Assembly (NCBI GenBank): GCA_934630495.1
Contig: CAKTVW010000014.1
Location: 1-51,453, forward strand
Direction: 5' to 3'
Length of the DNA stretch: 51,453 nt
Source: an uncultured Oscillospiraceae bacterium
GTDB lineage: Bacteria > Bacillota > Clostridia > Oscillospirales > Oscillospiraceae
Both the position numbers and the translations under genes were made by a program. Below, piece after piece: positions 24,594 to 32,791 of the stretch (its first letter is position 1; each line of letters opens with the position of its first letter). The notes beneath the pieces were generated by a model. That model was not told where the DNA came from and ran no database searches. It saw only the letters and a program-made list of their open reading frames with translations.

Positions 24594-26324
24594 ATGAGCG
24601 CTTCCCGCGAAAGAAAAAAGCGTGTCGTTCAGGAGCAGCAGCCCGCTCCTGCGCAGCAGAAGAAAAAGAAGCTGTCCGAGGGCTGGATCTTTGCGATCTG
24701 CATGGCCTTGATCGTGGTCGTCGTTTTCGGCGGTATTTTTACTTACCGTGCCGTTCAGCGCAATAAGACCGTCCTGACCGTCGGCGAGCACAAGATCTCT
24801 GTGAAGGAATTTAATTATTTCTATAATTCCGTCGTTAACAGTGCCAGCACCTATGCCAATCTTTACGGCATCAAGTCCGGTGTCGGCCTGAATGAGCAGA
24901 AGGTCTCCACAACGGCGGTGACCTATCTGGGCTGGTTCGGCATGGATGCGACTTATTTTGATGATAAGACCTCCGATGGCGAGACCTACGACGTTACTTG
25001 GGCGCAGTATTTTGCCAGCGCCGCCAGAGACTATGCCGTGCAGGCCTACACGGTTTATGACCGTGCGCTTGCCGACGGCTATCAGGCCGATGCGGACGAG
25101 CAGAAGGAGATCGACGACGAGATCACTACGCTCAAGACCTATGCAAAGAACGCGGGCTACAGCGCAAGCAGCTATCTGAAGCTCCTGTTCGGTTCGGGCA
25201 GCACCATCGACAGCTACCGCGACTTCCTGAACGTTACCCACACCGCAGAGCATTACATCGGCAAGATCACCTATACCGATGAGCAGCTTGAGGCCCGTTA
25301 CAATGAATCTCCCGCCGATTTTGACGCGGCGACCTACTATTGCTATACGGTGAACGCATCGTCCTATATCGATGCGACCGAGGCCGAGTCGACCGATGCG
25401 ACGGAGCCGGAGGAGACGACAGAGCCTGTTGACGAGACCGTCGAGACCGCCGAGGAGACTGTCGAAGAAACGACCGAAGAGACCGTCGAGGAAACGACCG
25501 AGGCTCCCGAAACCACCGAAGCGACCGAGGCAACCGAGGAAACTACGGAGGAGAGCGCGGAAGAAAAGCGCACCGAGCCGAACGACGAGGAGCGCGCAAT
25601 GGCAAAGAAGGACGCAGAGGCGTTCGCGGCCGACTTTGACGAGAGCGACGACGGCGCGGCGGTCCGTGCCGATCAGACCCGCGAAAAGGTCAAGAGCGGC
25701 ATCAGCGAGGAAGCTGCAAACTGGCTCTTTGACGAGGCGAAGCCGAACGACGTCAAGCTCTTTGCAAGCGAAGACAATAATACCTACTATGTCCTGAAGC
25801 TGATCGATAAGGAAGATTATTTCACCTCCGATCTGCTCTATATGCTCATCAAGAACGATGAGGAAAAGACCGATGATACCGCCGATGACACGGCCGACGG
25901 CACTGCCGATAATACGGAAGACGCAGAGCCGACCGCCGAGGAGAAGCTTGCCGATATCCGTGCTTCCATGAAGGAGGACGGCTCCGAGGATAACTTCAAG
26001 ACCCTGATGACCAAGTACGGCGCGACCAGCACCGATGTCCAGGAGGCTGCAAGCCGTGCGACCTATGCGTACTTCTCCAAGGATGCGCTCAAGTGGGGTG
26101 CTTTCGAGGACCGCAAGGCGGGTGACTGGAGCGAATTTGAGACTTCAAACGGCACCTATGTCGTATACTATGTCGGCCAGAACAAAACGCTGCGTTACTG
26201 GAACGTGACCAACACGCTCAAGTCCGAGGCGATCAAGGCGGCAATTGAGGTCTGCAATTACGACGAGTCCGCCGCAATGGCAGCGAACGTCAATCTGGCG
26301 CTGAACACGACCAGCAGCAACTGA
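24594..26324 (+). CDS. Membrane-anchored SurA/PrsA-like extracytoplasmic foldase
   Basis: 576 residues. A basic cytoplasmic tail (RERKKR, KKKKK) is followed by one transmembrane helix (about residues 30-52), leaving the rest outside. The following VLTVGEHKISVKEFNYFYN segment is the SurA_N-type start found in PrsA/PpiD-like chaperones and peptidyl-prolyl isomerases. Two low-complexity acidic Thr/Glu/Asp inserts (about residues 262-325 and 420-450) interrupt the C-terminal part. A segment ending KAGDWSEFETSNGTYVVYYVG resembles the edge of a parvulin domain, but I cannot confirm a full active rotamase. It probably helps secreted or surface proteins fold. AGAGGT precedes the start, and a strong promoter and terminator flank it, so it is monocistronic. 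Confidence 0.8.
   Translation: MSASRERKKRVVQEQQPAPAQQKKKKLSEGWIFAICMALIVVVVFGGIFTYRAVQRNKTVLTVGEHKISVKEFNYFYNSVVNSASTYANLYGIKSGVGLNEQKVSTTAVTYLGWFGMDATYFDDKTSDGETYDVTWAQYFASAARDYAVQAYTVYDRALADGYQADADEQKEIDDEITTLKTYAKNAGYSASSYLKLLFGSGSTIDSYRDFLNVTHTAEHYIGKITYTDEQLEARYNESPADFDAATYYCYTVNASSYIDATEAESTDATEPEETTEPVDETVETAEETVEETTEETVEETTEAPETTEATEATEETTEESAEEKRTEPNDEERAMAKKDAEAFAADFDESDDGAAVRADQTREKVKSGISEEAANWLFDEAKPNDVKLFASEDNNTYYVLKLIDKEDYFTSDLLYMLIKNDEEKTDDTADDTADGTADNTEDAEPTAEEKLADIRASMKEDGSEDNFKTLMTKYGATSTDVQEAASRATYAYFSKDALKWGAFEDRKAGDWSEFETSNGTYVVYYVGQNKTLRYWNVTNTLKSEAIKAAIEVCNYDESAAMAANVNLALNTTSSN
25375..25575 (+). repeat. Thr/Glu-rich low-complexity repeat within the foldase gene
   Basis: Degenerate tandem codon repeats encode a run of ETTE, ETVEE and ATEA units. 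The reverse strand shows a matching Ser/Val-rich shadow. It separates two parts of the extracytoplasmic foldase and probably forms a disordered acidic linker. Confidence 0.7.
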
Positions 26325-26338
26325 TAAACCGCTTTGTG

Positions 26339-26375
26339 AAAAGTTCAGCCCGCCGAAAGCGGGCTGAACTTTTCC
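26339..26375 (+). terminator. Strong intrinsic terminator after the foldase gene
   Basis: A perfect 15-bp stem AAAAGTTCAGCCCGC (26339-26353) with its complement (26359-26373) and a CGAAA loop. The 3' arm ends in TTTT. Confidence 0.85.
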
Positions 26376-26411
26376 GTGCTTTTAATTTTTGAACCGTTCG
26401 GAGGAAATATA

Positions 26412-27128
26412 ATGGAACATCCATTTTTGCGGCAGGAAATGGTGCTCGGCGCGGAAGCAATGGAACGCCTGAAGCATGCAAGCGTCATTGTGTTCGGGAT
26501 CGGCGGCGTGGGCAGCTATGTCGCCGAGGGACTTGCCCGCGCCGGGATCGGCGCATTGACCCTTGTTGACAGCGATACGGTCGGTTTGACCAATTTGAAC
26601 CGTCAGCTCTGCGCGCTTCACTCCACGCTCGGCCGCTATAAGTCCGACGTTATGGCCGAACGTGTGCGCGACATCAATCCGGAGTGCGACGTAACCTCCA
26701 TGCCGCTGCTGTACTCGGAAGAAGCAAAGGAACAATTCTTTATGCGCCGCTATGACTATATCGTCGACGCGATCGACCTCGTCTCCTGCAAGCTCAGCCT
26801 GATCCAAACGGCGAAGGAGCGTGGCATCCCGATCATCAGCGCGATGGGAACCGGCAATAAGCTGGACCCCACGCAGTTCCGCATCACCGATATTTCCGTG
26901 ACCAGCGGCTGCCACCTTGCAAGGATCATGCGGCGGGAGCTTCGTGCGCGCGGAATAACGCATCACACCGTGCTGTTCAGCGAGGAGCTTCCCTGCAAGC
27001 CCGCAGAGCTGGAAACGCCGCCTCCGGGGCGGCGGACGATCCCCGCGTCCGTTTCGTGGGTGCCGTCCTGCGCCGGGCTGATGCTGGCGGGCTATGTCGT
27101 TTGTCAGCTTGCGGCGCAGGATGAATGA
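26412..27128 (+). CDS. tcdA: tRNA threonylcarbamoyladenosine dehydratase TcdA (ThiF/E1-like)
   Basis: 238 residues. TcdA uses ATP to cyclise t6A to ct6A at position 37 of ANN-decoding tRNAs. Visible are the ThiF-type nucleotide-binding FGIGGVGSYVAEGLARAGIG, the DSDTVGLTNLNRQ stretch and the DAIDLVSCKLSLI segment, all as in CsdL/TcdA. The end of the protein (SWVPSCAGLMLAGYV) is also family-like. The start at 26412 is selected over ATG 26376 because GGAGG lies eight bases upstream and the protein then begins just before the FLRQEMVLGAEAMERL helix. It stands between a strong terminator and the promoter of the lipid cluster. Confidence 0.9.
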   Translation: MEHPFLRQEMVLGAEAMERLKHASVIVFGIGGVGSYVAEGLARAGIGALTLVDSDTVGLTNLNRQLCALHSTLGRYKSDVMAERVRDINPECDVTSMPLLYSEEAKEQFFMRRYDYIVDAIDLVSCKLSLIQTAKERGIPIISAMGTGNKLDPTQFRITDISVTSGCHLARIMRRELRARGITHHTVLFSEELPCKPAELETPPPGRRTIPASVSWVPSCAGLMLAGYVVCQLAAQDE

Positions 27129-27183
27129 TATCTCTGCATCCGAAAACGAAAGCTTCCTTTTTTCCCAAACTGTTCGCGCCACA

Positions 27184-27212
27184 TTGACAAATTCCGCGCC
27201 ATGGGCTATAAT
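27184..27212 (+). promoter_or_regulatory. Consensus promoter for the lipid cluster
   Basis: A perfect TTGACA (27184-27189), 17-base spacer and perfect TATAAT (27207-27212). A second TATAAT at 27295-27300 has only a weak -35. The transcript would carry a leader of about 200 bases before the acyl ligase gene. Confidence 0.85.
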
Positions 27213-27334
27213 CATCTTGTGCGGAATTGTCGAATAGGCGCGTTACGAAACCGGCAGACATTCTGCGGCTGCTTACTGCGTGAAAAAATTGCAGTATAAT
27301 CGCCGCCGGACTGCCGTATATCTGTAACGACGAT

Positions 27335-27372
27335 CGGTCATGCCTGTACGCGAAAGCTGCTGTGCATGACCG
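27335..27372 (+). promoter_or_regulatory. Leader hairpin, possible attenuator, upstream of the acyl ligase gene
   Basis: A perfect 9-bp stem CGGTCATGC (27335-27343) with GCATGACCG (27364-27372) closes a 20-base loop. It is followed by TTCCTGCTTTTTG, a terminator-like T stretch, 40-50 bases before the start codon. It could attenuate transcription of the cluster; no competing antiterminator was identified. Confidence 0.4.
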
Positions 27373-27420
27373 TTCCTGCTTTTTGCCCCGCTCAAAGCTT
27401 TGAAATAAGTGGTGTGATGA

Positions 27421-29346
27421 ATGGTAAGAGATACGCTGGGCGGTTATCCGTCGATCGATGCTTTTGTTGCGGCAAAGCTGAAACGCTTTCATGCCATGCC
27501 TGCGGATTTTGCTTCGCTCTACGAGCTGATGTTTTCCGAGCGCGGCAACATCATGTATGAAAAAAGCGAGGGCTACCGCATTGTGCGGTCGACCTACGGC
27601 GCAGTGTACGAGCGCATCGAAGCGATCAGTCCCGCGCTGAAGGCCGCCCTGAACGGGCTTGCGCCGAACAGCGTCGTCGGACTTTCCATGGCGAACGATC
27701 TGCACTGGCTGGAGGCCTTCTGGGCGATCCTGCGAAGCGGCTTCCGTCCGCTGCTGATGAATCTGCGCCTGAGTGACGAAATGCTGGAGGACGCGCTGTC
27801 TGCCTGCGCTGCCGCGGCCGTCGTTTCCGACGGGAAGCGGTTTTCGCGGAAAACCGTGCTTTTCGGCGAGCTTACGCCTGCCGCGCCGCTTGCCCATGAC
27901 GCGCCGTTCGGAACGGAGCTTCTGGTCATGTCCTCGGGTACATCCAGCCATGTGAAGCTCTGCGCCTACTCTCCGGAGGAATTTCGCTTTCAGATCGACG
28001 ACAGCTACCAGATCATCCGCGAATGCAGCCAGACGAAAAAGCATTATAACGGGCAGCTCAAGCAGCTCGTTTTCCTGCCGTTCTATCATATTTTCGGCCT
28101 TGTCGCGGTGTACATCTGGTTTGCGTTTTTCTCCCGGACCTTCGTCCAGCTCAACGATCTGGCGCCGCAGACCATTGTCGGCACGATCAGGCGCCACGAG
28201 GTCACGCACATTTTCGCCGTGCCGCTGTTCTGGCAGACCGTCTATGAGCAGGCGATAAAGACCATCCATGCGCGCGGAGAAAAAACCGAAAAGAAATTTG
28301 AAAAGGCGCTGCGCCTTTCCTGTGCCGTCGGCGGCGTGCCGGGCCTGCGCTCGGCGTTTCGGCGGCTTGCTTTCCGCGAGGTCCGCGAGAATCTGTTCGG
28401 AGAGAGCATCTGCTTTATGATCACGGGCGGCAGCGAGATCCCGACGCGCGTATTGGAATTTTTCAACGGCATCGGCTATCATCTTGCCGACGGCTACGGA
28501 ATGAGCGAGATCGGCATCACCTCGGTGGAGCTGAGCGGAAATTCCAAGCTTCTGAACGCCGGCTTTGTCGGAAAGCCGATGTCTTCGATTGAGTACCGTA
28601 TCGACGAAAACGGCTGCCTGCTCGTGCGCGGAAGGGCGCTGGCAAAATATGTGATCGAGGACGGCGTGACCAAGCCGCGCGGGGACTGGTTCCGCACACG
28701 CGACCTTGCCGAGTGCGTCAACGGGCATTACCGCATTCTCGGGCGCAGTGACGACCTTGTTGTGGCCGCAGACGGGGAGAATCTCAATCCGAATCTGATC
28801 GAGCCGCTGCTCGAGCATCCGGATGTCCGCGGCGTATGCCTGATCCGTGCGCAGATCCCGACGCTTCTGGTCTCGGTCGGAGACGCCTGCCCGCCGGATA
28901 AGCGCAGGGCGCTCCGCGCCGCCGTTAACGCGCGGCTGAACGAGCATAATCTGACGGGCCGTATCGGACGGATCGCTCTGATCTCCGACCCGCTGATGAC
29001 TGCGGAGGAATTTAAGTATAACCGCCGCCGCCTTGCGCGGGATTATGCGGCCGGGAGGCTGCATGTTCTGGCCGACGACGTGCGGGAGGAGGAGACGGTG
29101 CGCAGCGATACCGCGTCCGTGATCCGCACGATGTTTGCCGAGGCGCTCGGCAGGCCTGCGGAGGAGATCGCGCCCGACGCCGATTTTTTCCTGGATGCGG
29201 GCGGCTCCAGTCTGGACTACTTTGCGCTGATCGCGGCGCTGGAGGAAAAATTCTCCGTATCCTTCCCGACCGACAACGGCAAGAGCCTGTCGACGGTCCG
29301 GGAGCTGAGTGAATATATTGAAAAGGTTATCGGAAATGTGGATTAA
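27421..29346 (+). CDS. AMP-forming acyl ligase fused to an acyl/peptidyl carrier domain
   Basis: 641 residues. The adenylate-forming part (to about residue 530) carries A3-like VMSSGTSSHVKL, HIFGLVAVY, A5 GYGMSEIG, A7-like WFRTRDLAE, A8 GRSDDLV and a C-terminal Lys in EEFKYNRRRL. The final about 85 residues are a carrier domain with the phosphopantetheine site DAGGSSLDYF. It likely activates a fatty acid with ATP and loads it on its own carrier or on the free ACP three genes downstream. Substrate is inferred from neighbours (two acyltransferases, ACP, FakA/B); an amino or hydroxy acid cannot be excluded. The ribosome-binding site is modest (GGTGTGATGA). The stop overlaps the next gene's start. 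Confidence 0.87.
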   Translation: MVRDTLGGYPSIDAFVAAKLKRFHAMPADFASLYELMFSERGNIMYEKSEGYRIVRSTYGAVYERIEAISPALKAALNGLAPNSVVGLSMANDLHWLEAFWAILRSGFRPLLMNLRLSDEMLEDALSACAAAAVVSDGKRFSRKTVLFGELTPAAPLAHDAPFGTELLVMSSGTSSHVKLCAYSPEEFRFQIDDSYQIIRECSQTKKHYNGQLKQLVFLPFYHIFGLVAVYIWFAFFSRTFVQLNDLAPQTIVGTIRRHEVTHIFAVPLFWQTVYEQAIKTIHARGEKTEKKFEKALRLSCAVGGVPGLRSAFRRLAFREVRENLFGESICFMITGGSEIPTRVLEFFNGIGYHLADGYGMSEIGITSVELSGNSKLLNAGFVGKPMSSIEYRIDENGCLLVRGRALAKYVIEDGVTKPRGDWFRTRDLAECVNGHYRILGRSDDLVVAADGENLNPNLIEPLLEHPDVRGVCLIRAQIPTLLVSVGDACPPDKRRALRAAVNARLNEHNLTGRIGRIALISDPLMTAEEFKYNRRRLARDYAAGRLHVLADDVREEETVRSDTASVIRTMFAEALGRPAEEIAPDADFFLDAGGSSLDYFALIAALEEKFSVSFPTDNGKSLSTVRELSEYIEKVIGNVD

Positions 29347-29962
29347 ATTTTGCAACGCCTTTACCAAGATCACGGCGTGGCCGCTGCAGCGGCTCTGCTT
29401 CCGCACACGTGTCCGTTACGAGGATGCCACCGTGCAGAAGCGTAAGATCAAAGGCCCTGCGATCATCGTCTGCAACCATACGTCGATCTATGACTACGCG
29501 GTGCTGCTGTTCGTCTTCTTTTCCAGAACGCTTCGCTGCCAGATGGCCGAGCTGCTGTTCCGCAAGCCGGTGCTGGGTCCGTATCTGCGTGCGATGGGAG
29601 GCATCCTTGTCGACCGTAACGCGCATGACTTCGGCTTTGTCGCAAAATCGGAAAAGATCCTGCGGCGCGGCGGTGTCGTCTGCATTTTCCCGGAGGGGCG
29701 TCTGCCCCGCGAGGGAGAGGCGCGTCCGCTGCCCTTTGCGCCGAGCGCCGCGTTCCTGGCGCTGTCTTCCGATGTGCAGGTCATTCCGGTCTATACCGAC
29801 GGACGCTATTTTTCCGATGCACCGGCTACCGTCGTGATCGGAAAGCCGTTTTATGCGCGGGAGCTTGCTCCTGCGGGAAAATCGGACCGCGAGACGATCG
29901 ACGAGGTGACGAAGAAAATGCGCGCGCGCGTAATTGCGCTGGGGGAGAAGTGCCATGACTGA
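29336..29962 (+). CDS. PlsC-like 1-acyl-glycerol-3-phosphate acyltransferase (first copy)
   Basis: 208 residues. It has the acyltransferase motif I VCNHTSIYD (HX4D) and motif III IFPEGR, and the family's usual short length with one weak N-terminal hydrophobic stretch. It should transfer an acyl chain from ACP or CoA to a hydroxyl of a lysophospholipid or related acceptor at the membrane. The ATG at 29336 overlaps the end of the ligase gene; an alternative upstream ATG (29309) would overlap more. It is one of two adjacent, clearly divergent copies, so each may acylate a different position or acceptor. Confidence 0.88.
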   Translation: MWIKFCNAFTKITAWPLQRLCFRTRVRYEDATVQKRKIKGPAIIVCNHTSIYDYAVLLFVFFSRTLRCQMAELLFRKPVLGPYLRAMGGILVDRNAHDFGFVAKSEKILRRGGVVCIFPEGRLPREGEARPLPFAPSAAFLALSSDVQVIPVYTDGRYFSDAPATVVIGKPFYARELAPAGKSDRETIDEVTKKMRARVIALGEKCHD

Positions 29963-30605
29963 GACACAGCGAAGCCCCGTGCTTTCTCTGCGATATTTGT
30001 TTTTCGATTTTGTCAGATTTACGGCGGCGATACCCGGACTGCTGCTCTACCGCCCCAAGACGATCTATCTCGACCCTTCGGCGCGCGGTTGTCTCAAGGA
30101 AGGAGCGCTCCTGATCTCGAATCATATTGGATTCGTCGATCCGATCTATTTACAGCTTGCCGTCTGGTATCGCAGACATCACTTTATCTGCGCAAAGGAG
30201 TTTTTCGACAGGCGCTTTACGGCGCTGCTTTTCCGGGGCTTTCTGTGCATTCCGGTCGACCGTGCGGATTTCAACATGCGCTCTTTTCGGACGATCACCG
30301 AGCATTTGCAGCGCGGCGATTTGGTCTCCATGTTTCCCGAGGGGCATGTCAATCAGGACGAGCGGGCATTGGCTTCCTTCAAGTCCGGTATGGTGCTCAT
30401 GGCACTGCGAAGCGGACGGCCCATTGTGCCGATCTACGTCGGAAAACGGCGGCATTTTTATGACCGCCTGACTGCCGTGGTCGGACAGCCGCTGAGGCCG
30501 GAAGAGATCGGCGGCGAACGGATGAGCATTGCGCAGATCGAGGCCGCCGCAGAGCTGCTGCATCGACGCGAGCAGGCGCTGAAGGACTATTTGGAAAAAG
30601 CGTGA
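29955..30605 (+). CDS. PlsC-like acyltransferase (second copy)
   Basis: 216 residues with motif I SNHIGFVDPIYL (HX4D) and motif III MFPEGHVNQD. A hydrophobic N-terminal stretch would lie at the membrane. The start at 29955 overlaps the preceding acyltransferase by 8 bases and has GGGGGAGAAG upstream, so the two are translationally coupled. Sequence similarity to the first copy is limited to the catalytic blocks. Together with the ligase-carrier fusion and the ACP gene this looks like a two-step acylation route, with an unknown acceptor. Confidence 0.88.
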   Translation: MTETQRSPVLSLRYLFFDFVRFTAAIPGLLLYRPKTIYLDPSARGCLKEGALLISNHIGFVDPIYLQLAVWYRRHHFICAKEFFDRRFTALLFRGFLCIPVDRADFNMRSFRTITEHLQRGDLVSMFPEGHVNQDERALASFKSGMVLMALRSGRPIVPIYVGKRRHFYDRLTAVVGQPLRPEEIGGERMSIAQIEAAAELLHRREQALKDYLEKA

Positions 30606-30615
30606 GGTAAGAAAC

Positions 30616-30867
30616 ATGAAAAGAAACGAAATTATCGCCAAGCTCAAGGAGATCCTGCTTGCTGCGGACGACAGCGACCGCGCGGCGATCGCGGCGTGTA
30701 CGGAAACGTCGAATCTGATCTCTGATCTCGGATTTTCCTCCGTCGCGATGCTGTATATGGTCATCTCCGTGGAGGAGGCCTTCGGCGTCCGCTTTGACGA
30801 CGCCAGCATGTCCGATCTGGACACGTTGGGCAAGGTCGCGGACTATATCGAGGCGAGAGTAAAATAA
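30616..30867 (+). CDS. Stand-alone acyl carrier protein
   Basis: 83 residues, acidic and helical, with the carrier site DLGFSSVAMLYM. The Ser that takes phosphopantetheine is present, but the usual DSL context is FSSV, so it is a specialised ACP and not obviously the housekeeping AcpP. C-terminal FGVRFDD and TLGKVADYIE are typical of helix III/IV. It starts 10 bases after the second acyltransferase gene and probably holds the acyl chain passed between the ligase and the acyltransferases. Confidence 0.88.
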   Translation: MKRNEIIAKLKEILLAADDSDRAAIAACTETSNLISDLGFSSVAMLYMVISVEEAFGVRFDDASMSDLDTLGKVADYIEARVK

Positions 30868-30915
30868 AAGCCCCTTGCGGTGCGGGAATAATTCACTACG
30901 AAACGGGATAGACGA

Positions 30916-31836
30916 ATGATTTGGAAAATAATACTGCTGCTTGCGGCGCTTTACCTGGTTTTCATTCTTGCACCGGCAATTCTGATGTTTTATAAAATAT
31001 TCTATCTTCCGAAGGACGGAGCGTATTACGCCGCGCGCGACCGTTCAAAGCCCTATTACGCGCCCTATCTTGCGCGGATGGACGAGGCGGAGGCGTACCT
31101 GCGCTCCAAGCCGAGCGCCGAGGTCACGCTTACCGCGCGGGACGGCACGAGGCTGCGCGGCTTCTGGTACGATCGGGGCGGCAGCCAAACGGCGATCTTT
31201 GTTCACGGCTACCGCGCAAGTCCGATATTCTGCTTCGGTGCACTGGCAAAAGAGCTGTACGATCGCGGCTTTAATCTGCTTTTTACCGTCAACCGCGGAC
31301 ACGGCGACGGAGGCTGCACGACGCTGGGCCTGCGCGAGCAATACGACCTGCTCGACTGGTCCGACTGGGCGGCCGCGCAGCCGGGCACGGAAAAGCTGCT
31401 GCTGTGCGGCGTTTCCATGGGCTGTGCCGCTGCCGCCTATGCCTCGGATAAGCTCGACGGCGATAAGGTCCGGGCAATGGTGCTCGACTGCGGCTTTACC
31501 TGCAGCTACGACCAGATGACGCTCGACTGTCGGCGCAGACATCTGCCGCCGTACCTGCTGATGCCGCTCATTCGGCTGATGGCGCGGCTGGTCCTGAAGA
31601 TCGACATTCGCACGCCGGTCTCCGATTCGCTCAGACATACGAAGATCCCCGCCGTCTTTCTGCACGGCGGCGAGGACAGCACCGTCCCGATCGAGCAGGG
31701 ACGCACAAATTTTGAAAGCTGCGCTTCCGAAAAGGAATGGATCGCGGTCGAACACGCGGGCCATACCGCGTCGTTCCTTGCGGGCGGCGATGCGGTGAAA
31801 GACCGTGTCCTCAGCTTTATAGAAACCCATTTTTGA
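30916..31836 (+). CDS. Membrane-anchored alpha/beta hydrolase (Ser nucleophile)
   Basis: 306 residues. An N-terminal transmembrane helix (about residues 4-26) anchors an alpha/beta-hydrolase fold. The oxyanion region is FVHGYRAS, the nucleophile elbow is CGVSMGCAAA (GxSxG), the acid is in HGGEDSTVP and the catalytic His is in HAGHTAS, giving a full Ser-Asp-His triad. It could be a lipase, esterase or lysophospholipase releasing fatty acid or deacylating a lipid. It is separated from the ACP gene by 48 bases with no terminator, and its ribosome-binding site is weak (GGGAT). A paralogue with a Cys nucleophile closes the cluster. Confidence 0.85.
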   Translation: MIWKIILLLAALYLVFILAPAILMFYKIFYLPKDGAYYAARDRSKPYYAPYLARMDEAEAYLRSKPSAEVTLTARDGTRLRGFWYDRGGSQTAIFVHGYRASPIFCFGALAKELYDRGFNLLFTVNRGHGDGGCTTLGLREQYDLLDWSDWAAAQPGTEKLLLCGVSMGCAAAAYASDKLDGDKVRAMVLDCGFTCSYDQMTLDCRRRHLPPYLLMPLIRLMARLVLKIDIRTPVSDSLRHTKIPAVFLHGGEDSTVPIEQGRTNFESCASEKEWIAVEHAGHTASFLAGGDAVKDRVLSFIETHF

Positions 31837-31852
31837 AAAAGGAGAAACTGCC

Positions 31853-32791
31853 ATGAAAAACTATGTGATCGTCGCCGATGCGACCTGTGACCTCAGTGAA
31901 GAACTGCAAAAGCAATATGATATTAAGATTATCGGCGGACATATTATGCTCCCGGATAAGACGGAGATCCCCTCGTTTTTGAAATGGGACCGCTATTCCC
32001 GCGACGAGTTTTATGCCGAGCTGAAAAAGGACCCGACCGGCTTCAGCACCAGCCCGGCGAGCATCGGAGAATTTACGCTGGCGTTCAGCGAATATGCCGC
32101 CGCCGGCTATGACATTCTGGCGATTTCCATTTCCGGCGGGATCAGCGGCGCGCACGGCTTTATGCTTCAGGCGGCCGATGCCGTTATGAAGAAATATCCC
32201 GGCACGCAGATCTGCTGTGTCGATTCCCGCCGCTTCGGCCCCGGCTTCGGCCTGCTTGCGGTCCATGCCTCGCTGCTCCGCGCACAGGGCAAGTCCATAC
32301 AGGAGGTCACGGACTATCTTGAGAGCAACAAGAACCGCTTCCATCAGGCCGGCTGGCTGGACGACCTGACGTTTGTGGCCAAGAAGGGCAGAATCACGCA
32401 TCCCAAGGCGTTTTTCGGCACGCTTGCGGGCGTCAAGCCGATCGGAGAGTTTGACAGCAACGGCCTGACGACCGTCCTCGGCAAGGCGCGCGGCGCGAAG
32501 AAGGCATATTCCGTTCTCCTCTCCTATATAGAACAGACCATCGAGGACCCGGAGGATCAGATCGTTTTTATCGCGCATACCAACCGTCAGCCGCAGGCGG
32601 AGGAGTATAAAAAGATGATCGAGGAACGCTTCCATCCGCGCGAGGTGCGCATCAACGACGTTTTCCCGCTGTGCGGCATCAACATCGGGCCGGGCCTGAT
32701 GGCGGCGTATTATGTCGGCAAGCCCATTTCCGACGGCCTTACCTTTGAACGCGGCTTGATCGAAAAGCTGCTGAACGGAGAAGAAAAATGA
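31853..32791 (+). CDS. DegV family fatty-acid-binding protein (FakB-like)
   Basis: 312 residues, the usual DegV length. The N-terminal YVIVADATCDL, the FSTSPASIGEF loop, the SISGGISGAHG segment and the C-terminal HTNRQPQAEEY/INIGPGLMAAYYVG are family hallmarks; the Ser/Thr and His in these contact the fatty acid carboxylate. FakB proteins present a bound fatty acid to the kinase FakA, and FakA lies two genes downstream. AAGGAG precedes the start, 16 bases after the hydrolase. The next gene overlaps by ATGA. Confidence 0.92.
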   Translation: MKNYVIVADATCDLSEELQKQYDIKIIGGHIMLPDKTEIPSFLKWDRYSRDEFYAELKKDPTGFSTSPASIGEFTLAFSEYAAAGYDILAISISGGISGAHGFMLQAADAVMKKYPGTQICCVDSRRFGPGFGLLAVHASLLRAQGKSIQEVTDYLESNKNRFHQAGWLDDLTFVAKKGRITHPKAFFGTLAGVKPIGEFDSNGLTTVLGKARGAKKAYSVLLSYIEQTIEDPEDQIVFIAHTNRQPQAEEYKKMIEERFHPREVRINDVFPLCGINIGPGLMAAYYVGKPISDGLTFERGLIEKLLNGEEK

